This document shows, piece by piece, positions 45,029-57,568 of a DNA stretch of 64,000 nucleotides. The position numbers and the translations under genes are program-made. The notes under the pieces were generated by a model. That model saw nothing but the letters and a program-made list of their open reading frames with translations. It was not told where the DNA came from and searched no databases. This stretch comes from Gnetum montanum (taxonomy: Eukaryota > Streptophyta > Gnetopsida > Gnetales > Gnetaceae). How positions within the stretch are numbered: the stretch's first letter is position 1; the number at the start of each line of letters is the position of its first letter. The stretch spans positions 161,028 through 225,027 of the forward strand of contig MNCI01005969.1 in the NCBI GenBank assembly GCA_015680685.1, read 5' to 3'.

Positions 45029-45866
45029 TGATGAACTTTGTTTTGCTTGGCTCTGATATCGGATACCCAATATCGGGGCCCAAAAGTGATGTTGAATATT
45101 TGATATCATGGCATGTGTGTCAGCCTATAAATATAGTGCTTGGACATATGGTTTGGGCATAAGTTTTGCATAGGTTTTTTTTTCAGTAGAGTAGCCAAAC
45201 TCTTGCAATTTTATTCCATAATCTTAAAGAATAGTTAGTGAGTGCTTGCAAAGTGGATCTAAGTTAGTTGTATGGAGTCTTATTTGAGTGGCAATGTACT
45301 TGGACACATTCCATGAACGACAATAAGATTGAGATTAATTCTTATTCATTGTAGCACTTTGACTTGGATTAGATTAACTTTCCATACAATTTACTTTTCA
45401 TGTACTTAGTTAATATTTACATTTCCATGCATATTAATTAAGCACATAAGTACAACTGCTTCGAGCATGCATATGACTCTTGGTAATCCCAGCAACGCTT
45501 AACGTTTGGTAACCCAATAGCATTGTACATGTTCAGGATGTGCGTAGAAAGTGGGATCAGATACTTATGTTAGGGTAGTTGATTATTAATTAGTAATTAA
45601 ATTAGTTGAATTGATTATAAATTGAGTTTCAATCTATTGTTAATTGTAGAAAAATAAAATATAAAATAATAAAAATCATATGCCTTGCTCTGGACTAAAC
45701 CATATGTGACAAAGCTACCACTAGTCCAAGTGGGAAGACAACGAACTATAATCAAGGCATAGTGATCTAGATGCCACAACTAGTCCCATCCACGGAATTC
45801 AACTGGATCATGCATGAATGCTTATGATTCATATGGTTGGGCATAGGGGTATCTCATTGCTCATCA
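45029..45866 (+). mobile_element. 5' LTR of element F (838 bp)
   Basis: Starts TGATGAACTTTG, ends TCATCA. The U3 palindromes are GATATCGGATACCCAATATC and GATATCATGG (45054-45105), then TATAAATATAG at 45126. Single-copy R/U5 module with AATAAGATTGAG near 45322. Confidence 0.88.
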
Positions 45867-45867
45867 T

Positions 45868-45885
45868 TAGCATCGTTGCCGGGGA
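45868..45885 (+). other. Primer-binding site of element F
   Basis: TAGCATCGTTGCCGGGGA directly follows the LTR (one spacer base) and keeps the GTTGCCGGGGA half of the tRNA-Asp-type site. Confidence 0.75.
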
Positions 45886-45997
45886 TGGTGCTAATTATCT
45901 AGATTAGTTATATCACAAACAATCATTGTAAAAGTATTAACAATTTATCTTTAAAAAATATTAATATTTTAAGTCACACACATTATTAGAAAAAACC

Positions 45998-48470
45998 ATG
46001 CCTTCTTCACACAGAACCAATAATGCATCATATGATGAGAACACTTGTAGGAGAAATGATAGGATATATACTAAAGAAAATTGGAGTGAACAACCTCAAA
46101 CAAGGGTTTCCAATGCTCATTTAGACCCTTACTACACTCAAAGACTACATTCAACTGGTGCAGACAATCCTAGAGGAGATGGAGAAAGTCATAGAATGAG
46201 GAGGGCCTCAAGGCCTAGGACCTCCTCAAAACCTAGAAAAGATAAATCAAAGGATCAAAGGGAGAACTATAGAAGCCATGGCGATTTTCCAAGTTCCTCA
46301 TCTTCCTCTTCCTCTTTAATGTCTAGTTCTAACAAAGATGAACGTAGGTATAGAGATAGAGCTCCACTACAGGGTCAAGACAAAGATAGAAATCAAACTA
46401 AAGGGAAAAATTAGAAACATAACAATGAACATAGACACAATCATCACAATCAAACAAATAGAAATAGAAATTTTCATCACAACATGTCTGATGATGATGA
46501 ATCCTTGTCAGCCACTAAGAGCTTGATGCAAATCATGGAGGCAATTAAGATACCTCACAGGCATCGCAAGGACAGTCGCTTACCTAGGCTTGATATAAAC
46601 AATATCCCTAAATTTNATCGCTTACCTAGGCTTGATATAAACAATATCCCTAAATTTGCGGGAGGCTACGATTCAGATCCACAACATCATCTACAAGTCT
46701 TCCATGATGCATGTGTCTCATACAACATTGAAAGTGGATGGCAAAATCTTAAGCTCTTTTCTAGGACACTAATCAATGAAGCGAAAAGTTGGTATAAATC
46801 ATTGGAACCAAGTTCCATCCACCAATGGTTCACAATGCTAGAACTTTTCAATGAAAAATACTAAACCTATGAGAGAGTGTCCAACCCAAGAAAACAAATC
46901 CAAGAGTGAAAGTAAGAAAATCATGAACCTTGGATGTGGTCTTGGATAGATACTATTTGCTACTACATAGATGTCATGGCCATGATTTTTCTCAAAAAGA
47001 ACAATTTTTCCACATCATAAATGGGCTTTGTAATGAAATGAGGGAGATCCTTGGGCTTTATGCCCAAGGTCAGTTATACAAACTGAAGGTCCATTAGATA
47101 CAAAGGCTAATTGGGCAGGTGGCAAAAGAAGAAGGAGAGTTATGTAAATGAGAGAATGTAGAGGAAAACAACTAGGACCCAACTCTTAAAAAAAAAAGGG
47201 TCCATATCTATGATGAGGAAGAAGCGGCAGCTCTTGATGAGATGATTTTACAATGAACCTTGCCAATACAAAATTCTCTTGTTGAGCTTGAAGCAAAGTT
47301 GGATGAGATGTTAGAATTGATGAATGAGAAAGTTAAAACTTGCATAGAAATCGTAGAGGAGAAGGCAATGCAAAATGAGCCAGGTGATCACAATAAATGA
47401 AAAAAGCATAACTAAGAAACAACTAGGAGCATTTTTTGGCAAATAGGAAAATTAGTTGAAGGAAGTGAGGTTATAGACTCAACCATAGATGAAGATAATG
47501 GATGTGACATCTGCATATATGACCATCCAAAGGGCCATTGCCCAGTCTTGTTGCATCTACATGAGTATTGGGTAGGGGCATTAAATTCAAAGTTTGTATA
47601 GAAGCACATTCCTAGGAGATTTTCTTTTCCATAAGGTAATTTTAGATAGTCCTACAACGAATTGTCCTATTCTAGTGGGACTTCTTATCAGCCTCAATAC
47701 TACTATCAACCGTAGTGGCAGAAACCATAGTTGTGAGGGAGGCCATCATCAAACCAGCCTTACCGTTACTGCTAGCCAAACCCATACAGATATTATGTTC
47801 AACAAGCTATTTCCCCAATTGGTTCTACTTCCTCTACCTCAAATCACTATGACCACTCTCCCACATATCATCATCCTGCAACATCTTATATGAGATCACC
47901 ACCTCACACCTCTCACCCTGCATCATATCCTCAATATTTTCATACTCAGCTCTATCATATGTCACCTCCAACAACATAGGAAGGTTCAACATCACAACAT
48001 CAACAAACGAATGCCACTTGTGCTATGAATGTGCATAAACATGCTAATACTGGTAGGTCTCCACTACAAACTCAAAAACATCCCTTCTTTAGAAAAGGTC
48101 ATAGGTAGAAGTAAAACACTCATGGACTGACCACATCATTCGAATTAGCATAATGTTAATCTAGTGCAATGCCTCCTTTTTCACAACCACTGTCACCTAA
48201 TCATATGCAAAAGCCAACATCCATTACCACTCCAACACAAGACATAAATGATAAACCTATCATTGTGGAGAGACAAAAGAATCCATGCATCACCAATAAT
48301 GATAAAAGGTGCAGTTGTGGGCTAGAAGTTTGAAATATTAACAAAACCCCTATACCGACCCACCATAAAGTTTAGGAGCAAGTGTGTGAGCAAAAGCTAG
48401 TCTACGTAGTAGCTACTAAATCAGAAGACACCCAGTGGCTTGAAAATAAGAATATAAAACTATTTCAAAG
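45998..48470 (+). pseudogene. Athila-like gag of element F, heavily broken
   Basis: ATG at 45998 (MPSSHRTN). A Ser/Arg-rich basic N-terminal region (to about 46410) precedes MSDDDES, the gag core (46540-47130) with RLPRLDINNIPKF, WQNLKLFSRTL and SWYKSLEPSS, and a coiled-coil-like segment. The zinc knuckle lies at about 47503-47545 (CDICIYDHPKGHC), followed by a Tyr/Pro/Gln/His-rich tail. Stops are frequent after 46862. A 40-bp duplication around an N at 46616 lengthens the core by 14 codons without breaking frame and is probably artefactual. Confidence 0.82.
46576..46657. repeat. 40-bp perfect duplication bridged by a single N
   Basis: 46576-46615 and 46618-46657 are identical, with N plus one base between them. 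The duplicated peptide lies inside the conserved gag core, where no other copy in the window has an insertion. Confidence 0.85.
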
Positions 48471-50606
48471 ATGCATGGAAGTAACTAATTTGCTTATTAG
48501 TTCTAGAATTTTTTGATTCTTTATATGTGTTTCATTTGTTAATATTTTTTTCTTTTCTTTGTATTTTTGTCTTTTCTTGAGTCATTCTCTTTATGTTTTT
48601 TTGAATGTATTTTATGTTTTTATTAATAAAATTGCCAAGTCTTGATGCAGAAGTCAACACTATGTGTTGGGTTTTTGTGCTATGCTATCAAGATGATTAC
48701 GTAAGTAATTGTGTAAAGCAGTGAACCCACCACATCCATCCCTCTAGTTCTCTGAATAAAAGGTCTTTTTCATGGAAATAATTTGGTTCTTCTTTTATGA
48801 AACTAAAATTCATCAATGATCATTGTACCTTGAAGAAAGAGGACATGACCAAGTGGGAATGGCAAAGGGTGTGACCTCAAGGGGACTTGTTGGGTTCTCT
48901 TCTTGACTTCCTTCATGTGGTTTGTGACTCCTCTTGGAATGTATCATCACTCCTCCATCAACCAATAAGAAGGAAGCTTTGTCTTTGCATGGTGTAGTTC
49001 CCATAAAAAAAACACAAAACACAAAAAAAGAGAAAAAAAAAGGAAAAAGAAAAAAAAAAACAATAAGCAATAATGGGAATTTAAAGCACACCCTTAGACA
49101 TAATAACAGGCTACAAGTACTGGTTATGGGGTTGGAAAGACATGTTACCCATGCCTAAAGGAAGCCATCTAACTAAGGCCCTTTCTTCCTTCTTCTCTTT
49201 TCTTCTCTTTTTGGAGTGATGATTGTTCTTTGAGGTGGTTGTGGACTCATGGTGGTCAGTAGGAAGGAACACATCAATGCAATGTCATTGTTCATGGTAT
49301 GGGCTTGGTTTGAACTTGGATAGATAGGTATGCTAAGCATTTTAATCATACTTTTCACAAGAACTTATTGGGGACATGGTCGAGTACCTGACATCCCAAT
49401 CTCTATAATTCCTTCTCATCCCATTATTCACCTCACTACTACATGTGATTATGAGCCTTTTGGTTTTGTGTAGTATAGTGTAGCATCCTATCCACAGTAG
49501 TTGTGTGTTGTTTGGAACAAAGGCATGATCTACATTTAACTTCTTGAGTGCCCATAGACATATACAAAAGTGGTTATGAAAGGGCATTATGGCAGGAGCT
49601 TGCTTTGGGGAGGATCCACTTGCATAAATTTTGTTGATCATGGCTTTGAACTAACCTTCACATCTTCTAGAACATCAATGATAGTTTCTTTAAATTTATG
49701 CATAATTTTGGGACTACTCATCCCTTTCAATTACTTTTTTACTTTTTCCTACTCCTTTGTTAAAATATCCTTCAAGCTCAATATTTCTTGGTCATCTTCT
49801 GAATTAGACCTTTGGTTTCAATTCTTCAAAAACTTATGTGCTTCCGAAGTTACGCTTATTAGTCATGGGGGCTAGGAATGTCAGCATTGAAATTTTTCTA
49901 ACATCCTATTTTTGAACATCATGTAAACTAATAGTAATTAATTAAAATAATGTGAACAACTTGTTGATTTTAGTTACCTCATAGCCTTGGGCATAGTATG
50001 TTGTCATCACCTTGTGCTTAAACGCAAAATAAGGGATCCAAAAAAGGGTTTATTATTAAGGAAAAATTTACCAAAACTAATGTTGATCCTTTGATGACTA
50101 CAAGTGATGCTAAAAGAAACACCTAAGGAATAAGGTCTTTTACCAAGCACGAAAATGAACCCAAGAGGAAGAAAATAGAGGATATGCCCATGGAAAAATT
50201 GTAGTGCATACAAGATAGTTGTTCAAACTTCACATGTTTGTTAGATCCATGGGATGATGAGAAGAAATTGCAGTCCATCCTTCAAGAATGTTCTACATAA
50301 CCAGAGAAGCATCGACATAACAATCAAGGTTAAAAGTCTGCCACCGCTAGTAGCAACAAGAAGAATAATCTTTAGTAGATTCTTGAATACCTCTACAAAT
50401 TTTGTAATCTTCAATGTATGTCTAGTCTTTTTGTCACTTTGTCATTTTGTATGCATCCACTTGAATAAAATTTTGTAATGTGGCACTCAGAGTTAGTTAA
50501 TAGTTTGCATGTTAGTCAATAATCCCATACCTTCTCAATATTATGTTAGGGACTTGTTCCTCCTATTTTTCACTTAAGGACAAGTTTTCATTTAGTTTTG
50601 GGGGCA
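48471..50606 (+). mobile_element. 3' noncoding region of element F
   Basis: T-rich run (48530-48620), a shadow of the GGGGAGGATCCACT box (49606-49619), a mid-region AGTCATGGGGG tract (49861) and the terminal polypurine tract at 50594. The order is the same as in D and E. No supported ORF. Confidence 0.7.
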
Positions 50607-51392
50607 TGATGAACCATGTTTCACCTAGCTCTAATATTGGAGCCCAAAAGTGATGTCAGATATCCAATATCATGGCATGTGTGTTGGCCTATAAATATAG
50701 TGCTTAGGTGCATGGTTTGGGCATAAGTTTTGCATAGGTTTTTTTCAATAGAGTAGCCAAACTCTTGTAGTTTTATTCCATAATCTTAGAGAATAGTCAG
50801 TGAGTGCTCACATAGTGGATCTAAGTTGGTTGTATGGAGTCTTATTCAAGTGGCAATGTATCTGGACACATCCCATGGACAATAATAAGATTGCGATTGA
50901 TTCTTATTCATTGTAGCACTTTGACTTAGATTAGATTTACTTTCCATGCAATTTACTTTTCATGTACTTAGTTAATATTTACATTTTTGTGCATATTAAT
51001 TAAGCACATAAGTACGACCGCTTCGAGCATGCATATGACTCTTGGTAATTCCAAAAACACTTAACGTTTGGTAACCCAGTAGTGTTATACTTATGTTAGG
51101 ATAGTTGATTATTAATTAACAATTAGATTAGTTGAATTGATTATAAATTGAGTTTCAACCTATTGTTAATGGTAGAAAAATAAAATATAAAATAATAAAA
51201 ATCATATGCCTCACTCTAGACTAAACCATATGTGATAAAGCTACCACTAGTCCAAGTGGGAAGATAACGAACTGTGATTAAGGCATAGCGATCTAGATGC
51301 CATAACTAGTCCCATCCATAGAATTTGACCAGACCATGCGTGAACACTTGTGATTTGTATGGTTGAGCGTAGGGGTACCTCATCACTCATTA
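50607..51392 (+). mobile_element. 3' LTR of element F (786 bp)
   Basis: Starts TGATGAACCATG, ends CACTCATTA (last triplet mutated from TCA). About 50 bases shorter than the 5' LTR, partly through loss near 51090 of the GTTCAGG segment present at 45530. TATAAATATAG at about 50691. Confidence 0.88.
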
Positions 51393-51497
51393 GGTAGGTT
51401 TTCTTTACCTTTCATTTGTATTTTTATGTTAGATTAATGCATATGATCATGTGATGTGGGCATGTAAGGTAGATATTGAAAACTGGAAATTGGAAAT

Positions 51498-52334
51498 TGA
51501 TGAGTCATCGTGGGTTGACCACATCGATGCATGGTTTGCTGCGTCAATGTGTATGTGTTGATATAGTGTCTATTTTTACCTATAAATACACATGCTCTTA
51601 TTGTGTATTAGCATTCTTTTGATCAATAGAGTAGCCCCCTGTAGTTTTATTCCATAGTCTTAGAAAATAGTTAATGAGTGCTCGTAGTGTGGATCTAACT
51701 TAGTTGTATGGTGTCTTATTCAAGTGGAAATGTACTTGGTCACATTCCATAAATGATAATAAGATCAAGATTAATTATTATTCATTACAACACTCTGACT
51801 TAGATTAAATTTACTTTTAATGCAATTTATATTCCATGTACTTAGTTAATATTTACGTTTTCATGCATATTAATGAATTGGTGGAATGAGCTTGACTAGT
51901 TTTGGGCATAAACATGTATTTTCTTAGTAACCCTAGCATCATCATTGCTTGGTTCACCTAGTAGCATAATGCTTGGTAATCTTAGGAATAGATACGTGAG
52001 TTTAGGATGTGTACAATAGGCTAGAAATGAACACTCATCACCCATAGGATACTTTAGCATTTATCTTCCTATTGTTAATTAGATTAAATAATTGATTTCT
52101 CTATTATCGTTAAGATTAGCATAAGGCCAAAACAACATCAACCATCATATGCCTCACTTTGGACTAAACCATACATGACAAAGCTACCACTAGTCCAAGT
52201 GGAAAGACAAACAACTACAATCAACACTTAATGATCTAGATGCCAAACTAGTCCCATCCACAAAATTTGATCGCATTGTGTATAAACACTCATAATTCAT
52301 ATGGTTGGGTATAAGGGGTACCCATTGCTCATCA
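51498..52334 (+). mobile_element. Solo LTR K (837 bp), near-perfect TSD
   Basis: TGATGAGTCATCG at the start, GCTCATCA at the end, TATAAATACAC at 51591. Flanks are gaaat (51493-51497) and aaaat (52335-52339), one transition apart. The U3 has CATCGATGCATG and related GCGTCAATG boxes instead of GATATCG, as in LTR M. Confidence 0.82.
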
Positions 52335-52339
52335 AAAAT

Positions 52340-55139
52340 TTTTAAAGGATTTTTTGGACGGTTACAATGCCCCAACATTATGTTGAAGAAAGTTAAAAAC
52401 ATCATTGATATAATGCCTCAAGTAGATAGATTCAAGTTGAAACAAAGAAATTAGCATATTACAATTAATGGTATAATTCAATCAAATGTGAGCCAAAATG
52501 GGCAAAATATGTTCTTCATCTTCTATGTTTTATTTGCACAATTTGCAAATATGCTTTTCTCTTGGTAAATTAATCTAATCACCTAGCTCAATAAGGAGAT
52601 GATGAGAGCTCATTATTGCTCTAGCAATTTTATTTCCTAAATCAATAAGAATGGCTGAGAAAAGATACCATTGAGAACTAGATAACAAAGCTCTACTAAA
52701 AATTTTTAAAGATATGTTATAGGTGAAATTAGATTTTTCATTGAGTCTTCACATATACAAGTGTCATTCACAAATTAGAGTATATCATAAGTAGCCAAAG
52801 GAACTTGCTGTGCAATACTCAAGCTAGCATGTGCATGCTAATAGCAACAAATCGTTCCCAAAAACATGAGGCTCAACTATGCTATAGTGAGGCCAACCTT
52901 GATTAAGCGAGGTTAGTTGGTTTTAAGTATGTCATGAGCAAGGGTTCAATATGGCATGAGTTGGAATTAGCAGGTTATCATATGAGGATTAGTGAAGTTT
53001 CGACATGGCATGAGCAACTTGCTAGATGATATGTTGTAGTGAGGCCAATGTTGATTGATGTCCCCCACACATAAACAATTCACATGAGTTGAGTTCTACA
53101 CCTCATGAACCCTGACTTATTGGTCATCTAAAGCTCATGTCCTCTATTTTCACACATGAAGAATTCATGTAAGATGAGTTTAGTCGACTCTGCGCATTTT
53201 CTAATATTTCAAAACATTTTAGAATCACAAATTTTAAAAATTTTAATAAATTTAATGTAAAATAGCTTTACGTTAGGAAGAATGGTAAGTAAACTCAGAC
53301 CCATGAATTATTGTGTTATCTGTAATGATGTGTATGATGAGCTCTTTGTACAAGCTCATTAGGTAGTTAACAATGTGTTAACTCTCCATGTGTAGGGATC
53401 ATGAGCAAGGTTAGCATATGTTTTGATTGTTGCTAAAAGTATAAAATGTCTTAGCTCAATAAGAAAATCATAACATACAAGTGTTAACTACTCTTTTCAT
53501 TCTTTTCATATTGGGGGAAGAAGGCTAAATTACTGAGAAAGTGTGAAGCATCGTACAAAATCGACACTACCAAAAACCTCAAGAGAAAATCAATATTAGA
53601 TGGAAGAGTAAGGATAAAACATAGGTATGTATCTATTGAGCAGCTCAAACCTGTATATCTATTTGTTTCATCTTTGCATACGAGAATGTGGAGGTTGAAT
53701 ATGAATATTATGAAGAGATTAGTAGGTTTTCAGTATGGAATGAGTAGGGATTAACAAGTTTTCATAACTAGGATGAGCAAGTTTAGATAGCTAGGATGCT
53801 CGGTAGAGGTTATAGCTTACAATGTTACTTGTTATAGTCTCAATTCTCAAATAGATTACCAGGTAGGAGGACTCTTCGGGTTGTCAGATAGGTAGGATGA
53901 GATTGATCTAGGGAGGAGGCATATCCACTAATGCTTAGTGCTTTTATTTTATATTATTATTTTTCTAATAATCAAACCACTCTTTTATCAATGTTAAGAA
54001 ATAAAGTAATATAGATCAATAGTATTTTTAACTAACTATATTTTTACTAGCTTGTAATAAAGTAAGAGGTTAAGAGTGCACTTATTGTAAGTGAGTCTAG
54101 TTGTTTGGTGCCTAAGTGATTTTGTGAGGTTTTTCCACCATGGTCATAGTTGATGTATCCTATATTGGAATAGAGTCATCAATTTCCTCTCTAATAAGAG
54201 TGATGCTCTTATTTGCTTACAACAATGGAAATCTATATCTTTGGTGTGCTTTCATAATTTGAACTTATTATGTGAGATCACAACAATGATGAAAATCAAT
54301 GTAGAATTCTTCTTTATCATTGGAGATCACTCCAACTAACTGAAATCAATGTCAAATAAATGATATCGCTAGAAGTTGTGCCAAGGAATATAGATCAATA
54401 TTTGAGACCTTTATTTTTATAAATGGTTGATCTTCTTCAATTCTTGGTCATTTTGCTTTAAACATGAACGAATTAAGCTACAATTGATGCACAAATAACA
54501 TATTTAATAATATTTATGTGAAAAGAATTAAGGATATAATATGTTAGCTAAAAAATGCATAAGCAACTTGTTCATAACCAAAGATGCATAAAATGGAACT
54601 TTAAATTCTAAAATCATAATGAAATTTGAAGCTTTCAACATTCTAAATATCAAATAACTAAAATGTTACTTATATTTGATATTTTTGATGATAAATAAAT
54701 GAAATGAAATGATATTGATGATCTTTGATGAAATATGTATGTGAAATGAGAGAAATTATGATGAATTGTGATATGAAATAATGTGATTATGAGAATAGTG
54801 AGAGATTGTGAGAAATTATAAAAAAAAATTTGAAAAAACTGAAAGTCCTTCTTCTTGCTTCTTTAAGGTCTTGGTGATGAAATGAATAATACAAAATGAG
54901 AAAATGGTACCACTTTCAATGAGGTATGATGGGCACCTTAATTTATAAAATGAGGTATGATGGGCACCTTAATTTATAACTTTGACTAGCCCAAATTTGC
55001 CATTTTAAGCATGTTTTAGTATCATTATATATCATGCCCAAAATTTTCTATTTATGAAAACTTTTACAATAATAGGCCTAACTAGGTGATTACAACATGA
55101 GCAAACATGAATAAGAAAATAAGAGAGACATCCCATCCA
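52340..55139. repeat. Weathered repetitive region with CATGAG boxes; possible LTR of a copia relic
   Basis: No gene is seen. Between 52890 and 53420 the motif (G)CATGAG(C) or its complement CTCATG occurs at least eight times in otherwise ordinary sequence, reminiscent of the palindrome-rich U3 regions elsewhere. 54920-54979 holds two copies of a 31-base unit. The left part of the copia relic's 3' LTR may lie in 54100-55140, but its ends were not found. Confidence 0.35.
54920..54979. repeat. 31-bp tandem duplication
   Basis: TGAGGTATGATGGGCACCTT starts at 54920 and again at 54951; the two 31-base copies are identical except at the end. No N is present, so it may be a true duplication. Confidence 0.85.
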
Positions 55140-55189
55140 CACTATTACTTGAAAGTCCCTCCATTACGATGGAATGGGAGAACATTATA

Positions 55190-56860
55190 ATGCTTTTGTT
55201 TCATCTTCATCTTGATGATTTCAATCTTTCATGTGTTATTGAAGCTTACTTGATGGGATGAACTTTGTAAACATATTAGCTAATTGATATTTGGTTTCTA
55301 AGTAAGAGGATTTTATAGTTCATTCTTTGACTTCAAATTTGATATAATAATACTTGAGATTGATATGTTTTGATGTTTTGTGTAATGTATGTTCTTTAGA
55401 GAGATCTATGATCATTGTATTATCAAAAAAATTGAAGGGAATTTCAACTTTAATTTTAATATGAAAGAATAGCTTCTTAAGTCAAAGAATATGTTGAATA
55501 CATTTAGCCATAGAGATAAATTTTTCTTTATAAGAAGAAAGACTAATTAAAGTTTATTTTTTTACTTTCCAATATATGGAATTTGATCCATCCTAAATTA
55601 GAGAGCTTGAAGTGGACTTTGTATCATTCTAGTCTTCTTCATAATCAACATCTAAAAATGCTTGGAATTTTCCATCTCCTTTAACAAAATTTAGTCCATA
55701 ATCATAAGTTCTTTTGATGTACTTAAAAAACATGTTTGAGTAAACTTGATAAGTGATGAGTGTCCCTTACATCCAACTATACAAATCATAAGTGTTCATA
55801 TGTGACCTGATCATATTCCTGTAGATTGAATTAGTGATACACCTAGATTATTAATTATGATACTAGGTTACTATCTTTCTAGTTATACTAGTATGGCCCT
55901 TAGTGTTTATGGTTATGTATAACTAAGACATATGATTGATGCTGATTTGGTTATAATTAAAATATTATTAAAATATAAAAATTACTAATTAATCTAATAA
56001 TAAGATATTAAAACATAATATAGTCTAAGTAAAGAGGATTGATTCCCAACTTTCTATACACATCTTGAACTCATGTTATCATTGATGGATTACCAAGTGT
56101 ACATTACTAGACATATCAAGTGACAACATTGTTGGGATTATCAAATGGTAACTTGTTTATGCTCAAAGCTAGTCATACTCATTTCACATGATTAACATGA
56201 ATTTGAAATTAAAGTATTAATTAAATTTAAGAGAAGTAATAAACAAGAAAATCAAATTGCAATCAAAAAATAATAATCTAAATCAGAGTGCTACAATGAA
56301 GATTAATCAATCTTGATATTGTTGTTGTCATAAACCTATGTCTAGGTATAATATTTATTTAAATACAACTTCATACACTCAATTCAAGTTTATATTGTAG
56401 GTATTTCTTAATTGTTTTAACTCTAAGAATTCAAAATGCAAGTGTTTCCCTACAACTAATGACTAAATCATGCCATAAATATGGTAACTTGTGTATTTAT
56501 ATAGGAAAAATTGGCTATTACATCAATGTTGATGCATTGACAGAGCTTACCCTATGTTAATATTGATACATTGATATAACTACAATGCAATCAACTTAAC
56601 TACCATTTATCAAGACTCATATGGATGGCTCTTTTTTTTTTGCATAAATCTTGCATAAGAAACTTAGTAAGCCAACGATTCCTCTCTAATGTGAGACGTT
56701 AATAAGTAAATTGCATCTTTTAAGTTAAGCTTCCAATCTTGTCATAATGGTATGAAAGTAATTCTTTCTTCTTGCATGCTATATGTTACATCTTAAAATT
56801 AAACCATAGATAAATTTAGAAAATCACTTAAGGAACATGATTAAATTCCATATACTCCAT
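55190..56860 (-). pseudogene. Ty1/copia pol relic (end of RT and RNase H), split by LTR H
   Basis: Minus-strand frames at 56613-56860 give the segment before RNase H (DAIYLLTSH, then YARFMQKKKEP). After the H insertion, 55745-55200 gives the RNase H part: KYIKRTYDYGLNF, GDGKFQAFLD, then after frameshifts DNTMIIDLSKEHTLH, KTSKHINLKYYYIKFEV and YQLANMFTKF. These align in order with the C-terminus of copia polyproteins (YIKGT-YGL, DN-A---KNP--H--TKHI, QLAD-FTK). Many stops. A different superfamily from the rest of the window and clearly older. Confidence 0.8.
55754..56612 (-). mobile_element. Solo LTR H, Athila-like, inserted in the copia relic
   Basis: Plus-strand left end TGATGAGTGTCCCTTAC, right end ATTTATCA. 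TATA box complementary to 56494-56505. The U3 has ATTGATGCATTGAC- and ATTGATACATTG-like boxes (56523-56580), the decayed GCATCGATGC type. The copia frame resumes on both sides. No clear target-site duplication (ataag versus agact). Confidence 0.75.
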
Positions 56861-56889
56861 ATGCAAAACTTAAAAATCCAAGATTAAAT

Positions 56890-57425
56890 CATTGGATATT
56901 AAGCGATATGGATACTTTCTCAAGGAACCCTAATACTTTACTTTCTCAAGCACTTTATTTCTACTTGTCAATATTAAGCGATATGGATACGACTAATTTC
57001 TAGTGCTAAAGTGTGATCATTTGGTAACCCTAGTAGTATTATCGCTTGGTTCATCTAGTAGCATAATACTTGGCAAGTCTAGTAATGATACATGAGCCCA
57101 AAGCATGTCTAGTAAATCATGAACGATTATCCATTGCAATAGGCTAAAATAGGTTTATGCTTTCTTAGTTAACTAGACTTAGTTATTTTTTAATCATGTT
57201 TACAACTAGGTGTTATTTGGGCCTTATAACATCAATTATCATATGTCTCATTGAGAGCTAAGCCATATACATTGTGCCTCACTAGCTCAAGGTGGGAAGA
57301 TAGCGATCACAAGCTTAAAATCAATTACTAGCATAACAACATTGTCTATGTATGGATTGCAATTGAGTTAGGCATGAATACTCATGACTTGTATGATTGA
57401 GTGTTGGATGCTTCACCAGTCATCA
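56890..57425 (+). mobile_element. Truncated 5' LTR of element G
   Basis: The R/U5 half of the family LTR (CCTAGTAGTATTATCGCTTGGT, then AAGGTGGGAAGATAGCGA) ends AGTCATCA at 57425, but no U3, TATA or TGATGAG start is present to the left. A 20-base ATATTAAGCGATATGGATAC segment occurs twice (56897 and 56972). Confidence 0.65.
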
Positions 57426-57426
57426 T

Positions 57427-57444
57427 TGGCATCATTGTTGGGGA
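57427..57444 (+). other. Primer-binding site of element G
   Basis: TGGCATCATTGTTGGGGA follows the LTR end by one base and matches the tRNA-Asp-type site apart from four transitions. Confidence 0.7.
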
Positions 57445-57568
57445 TGTGTCAATGTGTGATGAGCATTTGATCTTACAAAGTTTGTTGTATGAAGAACTCT
57501 AACGTCAACTTTTATATCATTAAAAAAATTTTAATAACACACACTTAAGTAAGCATCACACTAATAAC

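Larger units (their letters stand above)
45029..51392 (+). mobile_element. Element F: full-length gag-only Athila-like retrotransposon with TSD ggtag
   Basis: LTRs at 45029-45866 and 50607-51392, primer site, degraded gag (45998-48470), T-rich region (48530-48620), long 3' noncoding region and a polypurine-like tract (AGTTTTGGGGGCA, 50594-50606). Identical 5-bp flanks ggtag at 45024-45028 and 51393-51397 prove insertion as a unit. No pol. More decayed than element E: CpGs are largely gone from its LTRs. Confidence 0.93.

Noticed and set aside
49173-50213. Several 60-100 codon ORFs in 49-50 kb
   Set aside because: They lie in the 3' noncoding region of element F, overlap each other on both strands and show no motif.
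55749-56617. TSD for solo LTR H and for solo LTR M (30473-31168)
   Set aside because: The flanking pentamers do not match, so insertion boundaries rest on LTR ends alone.
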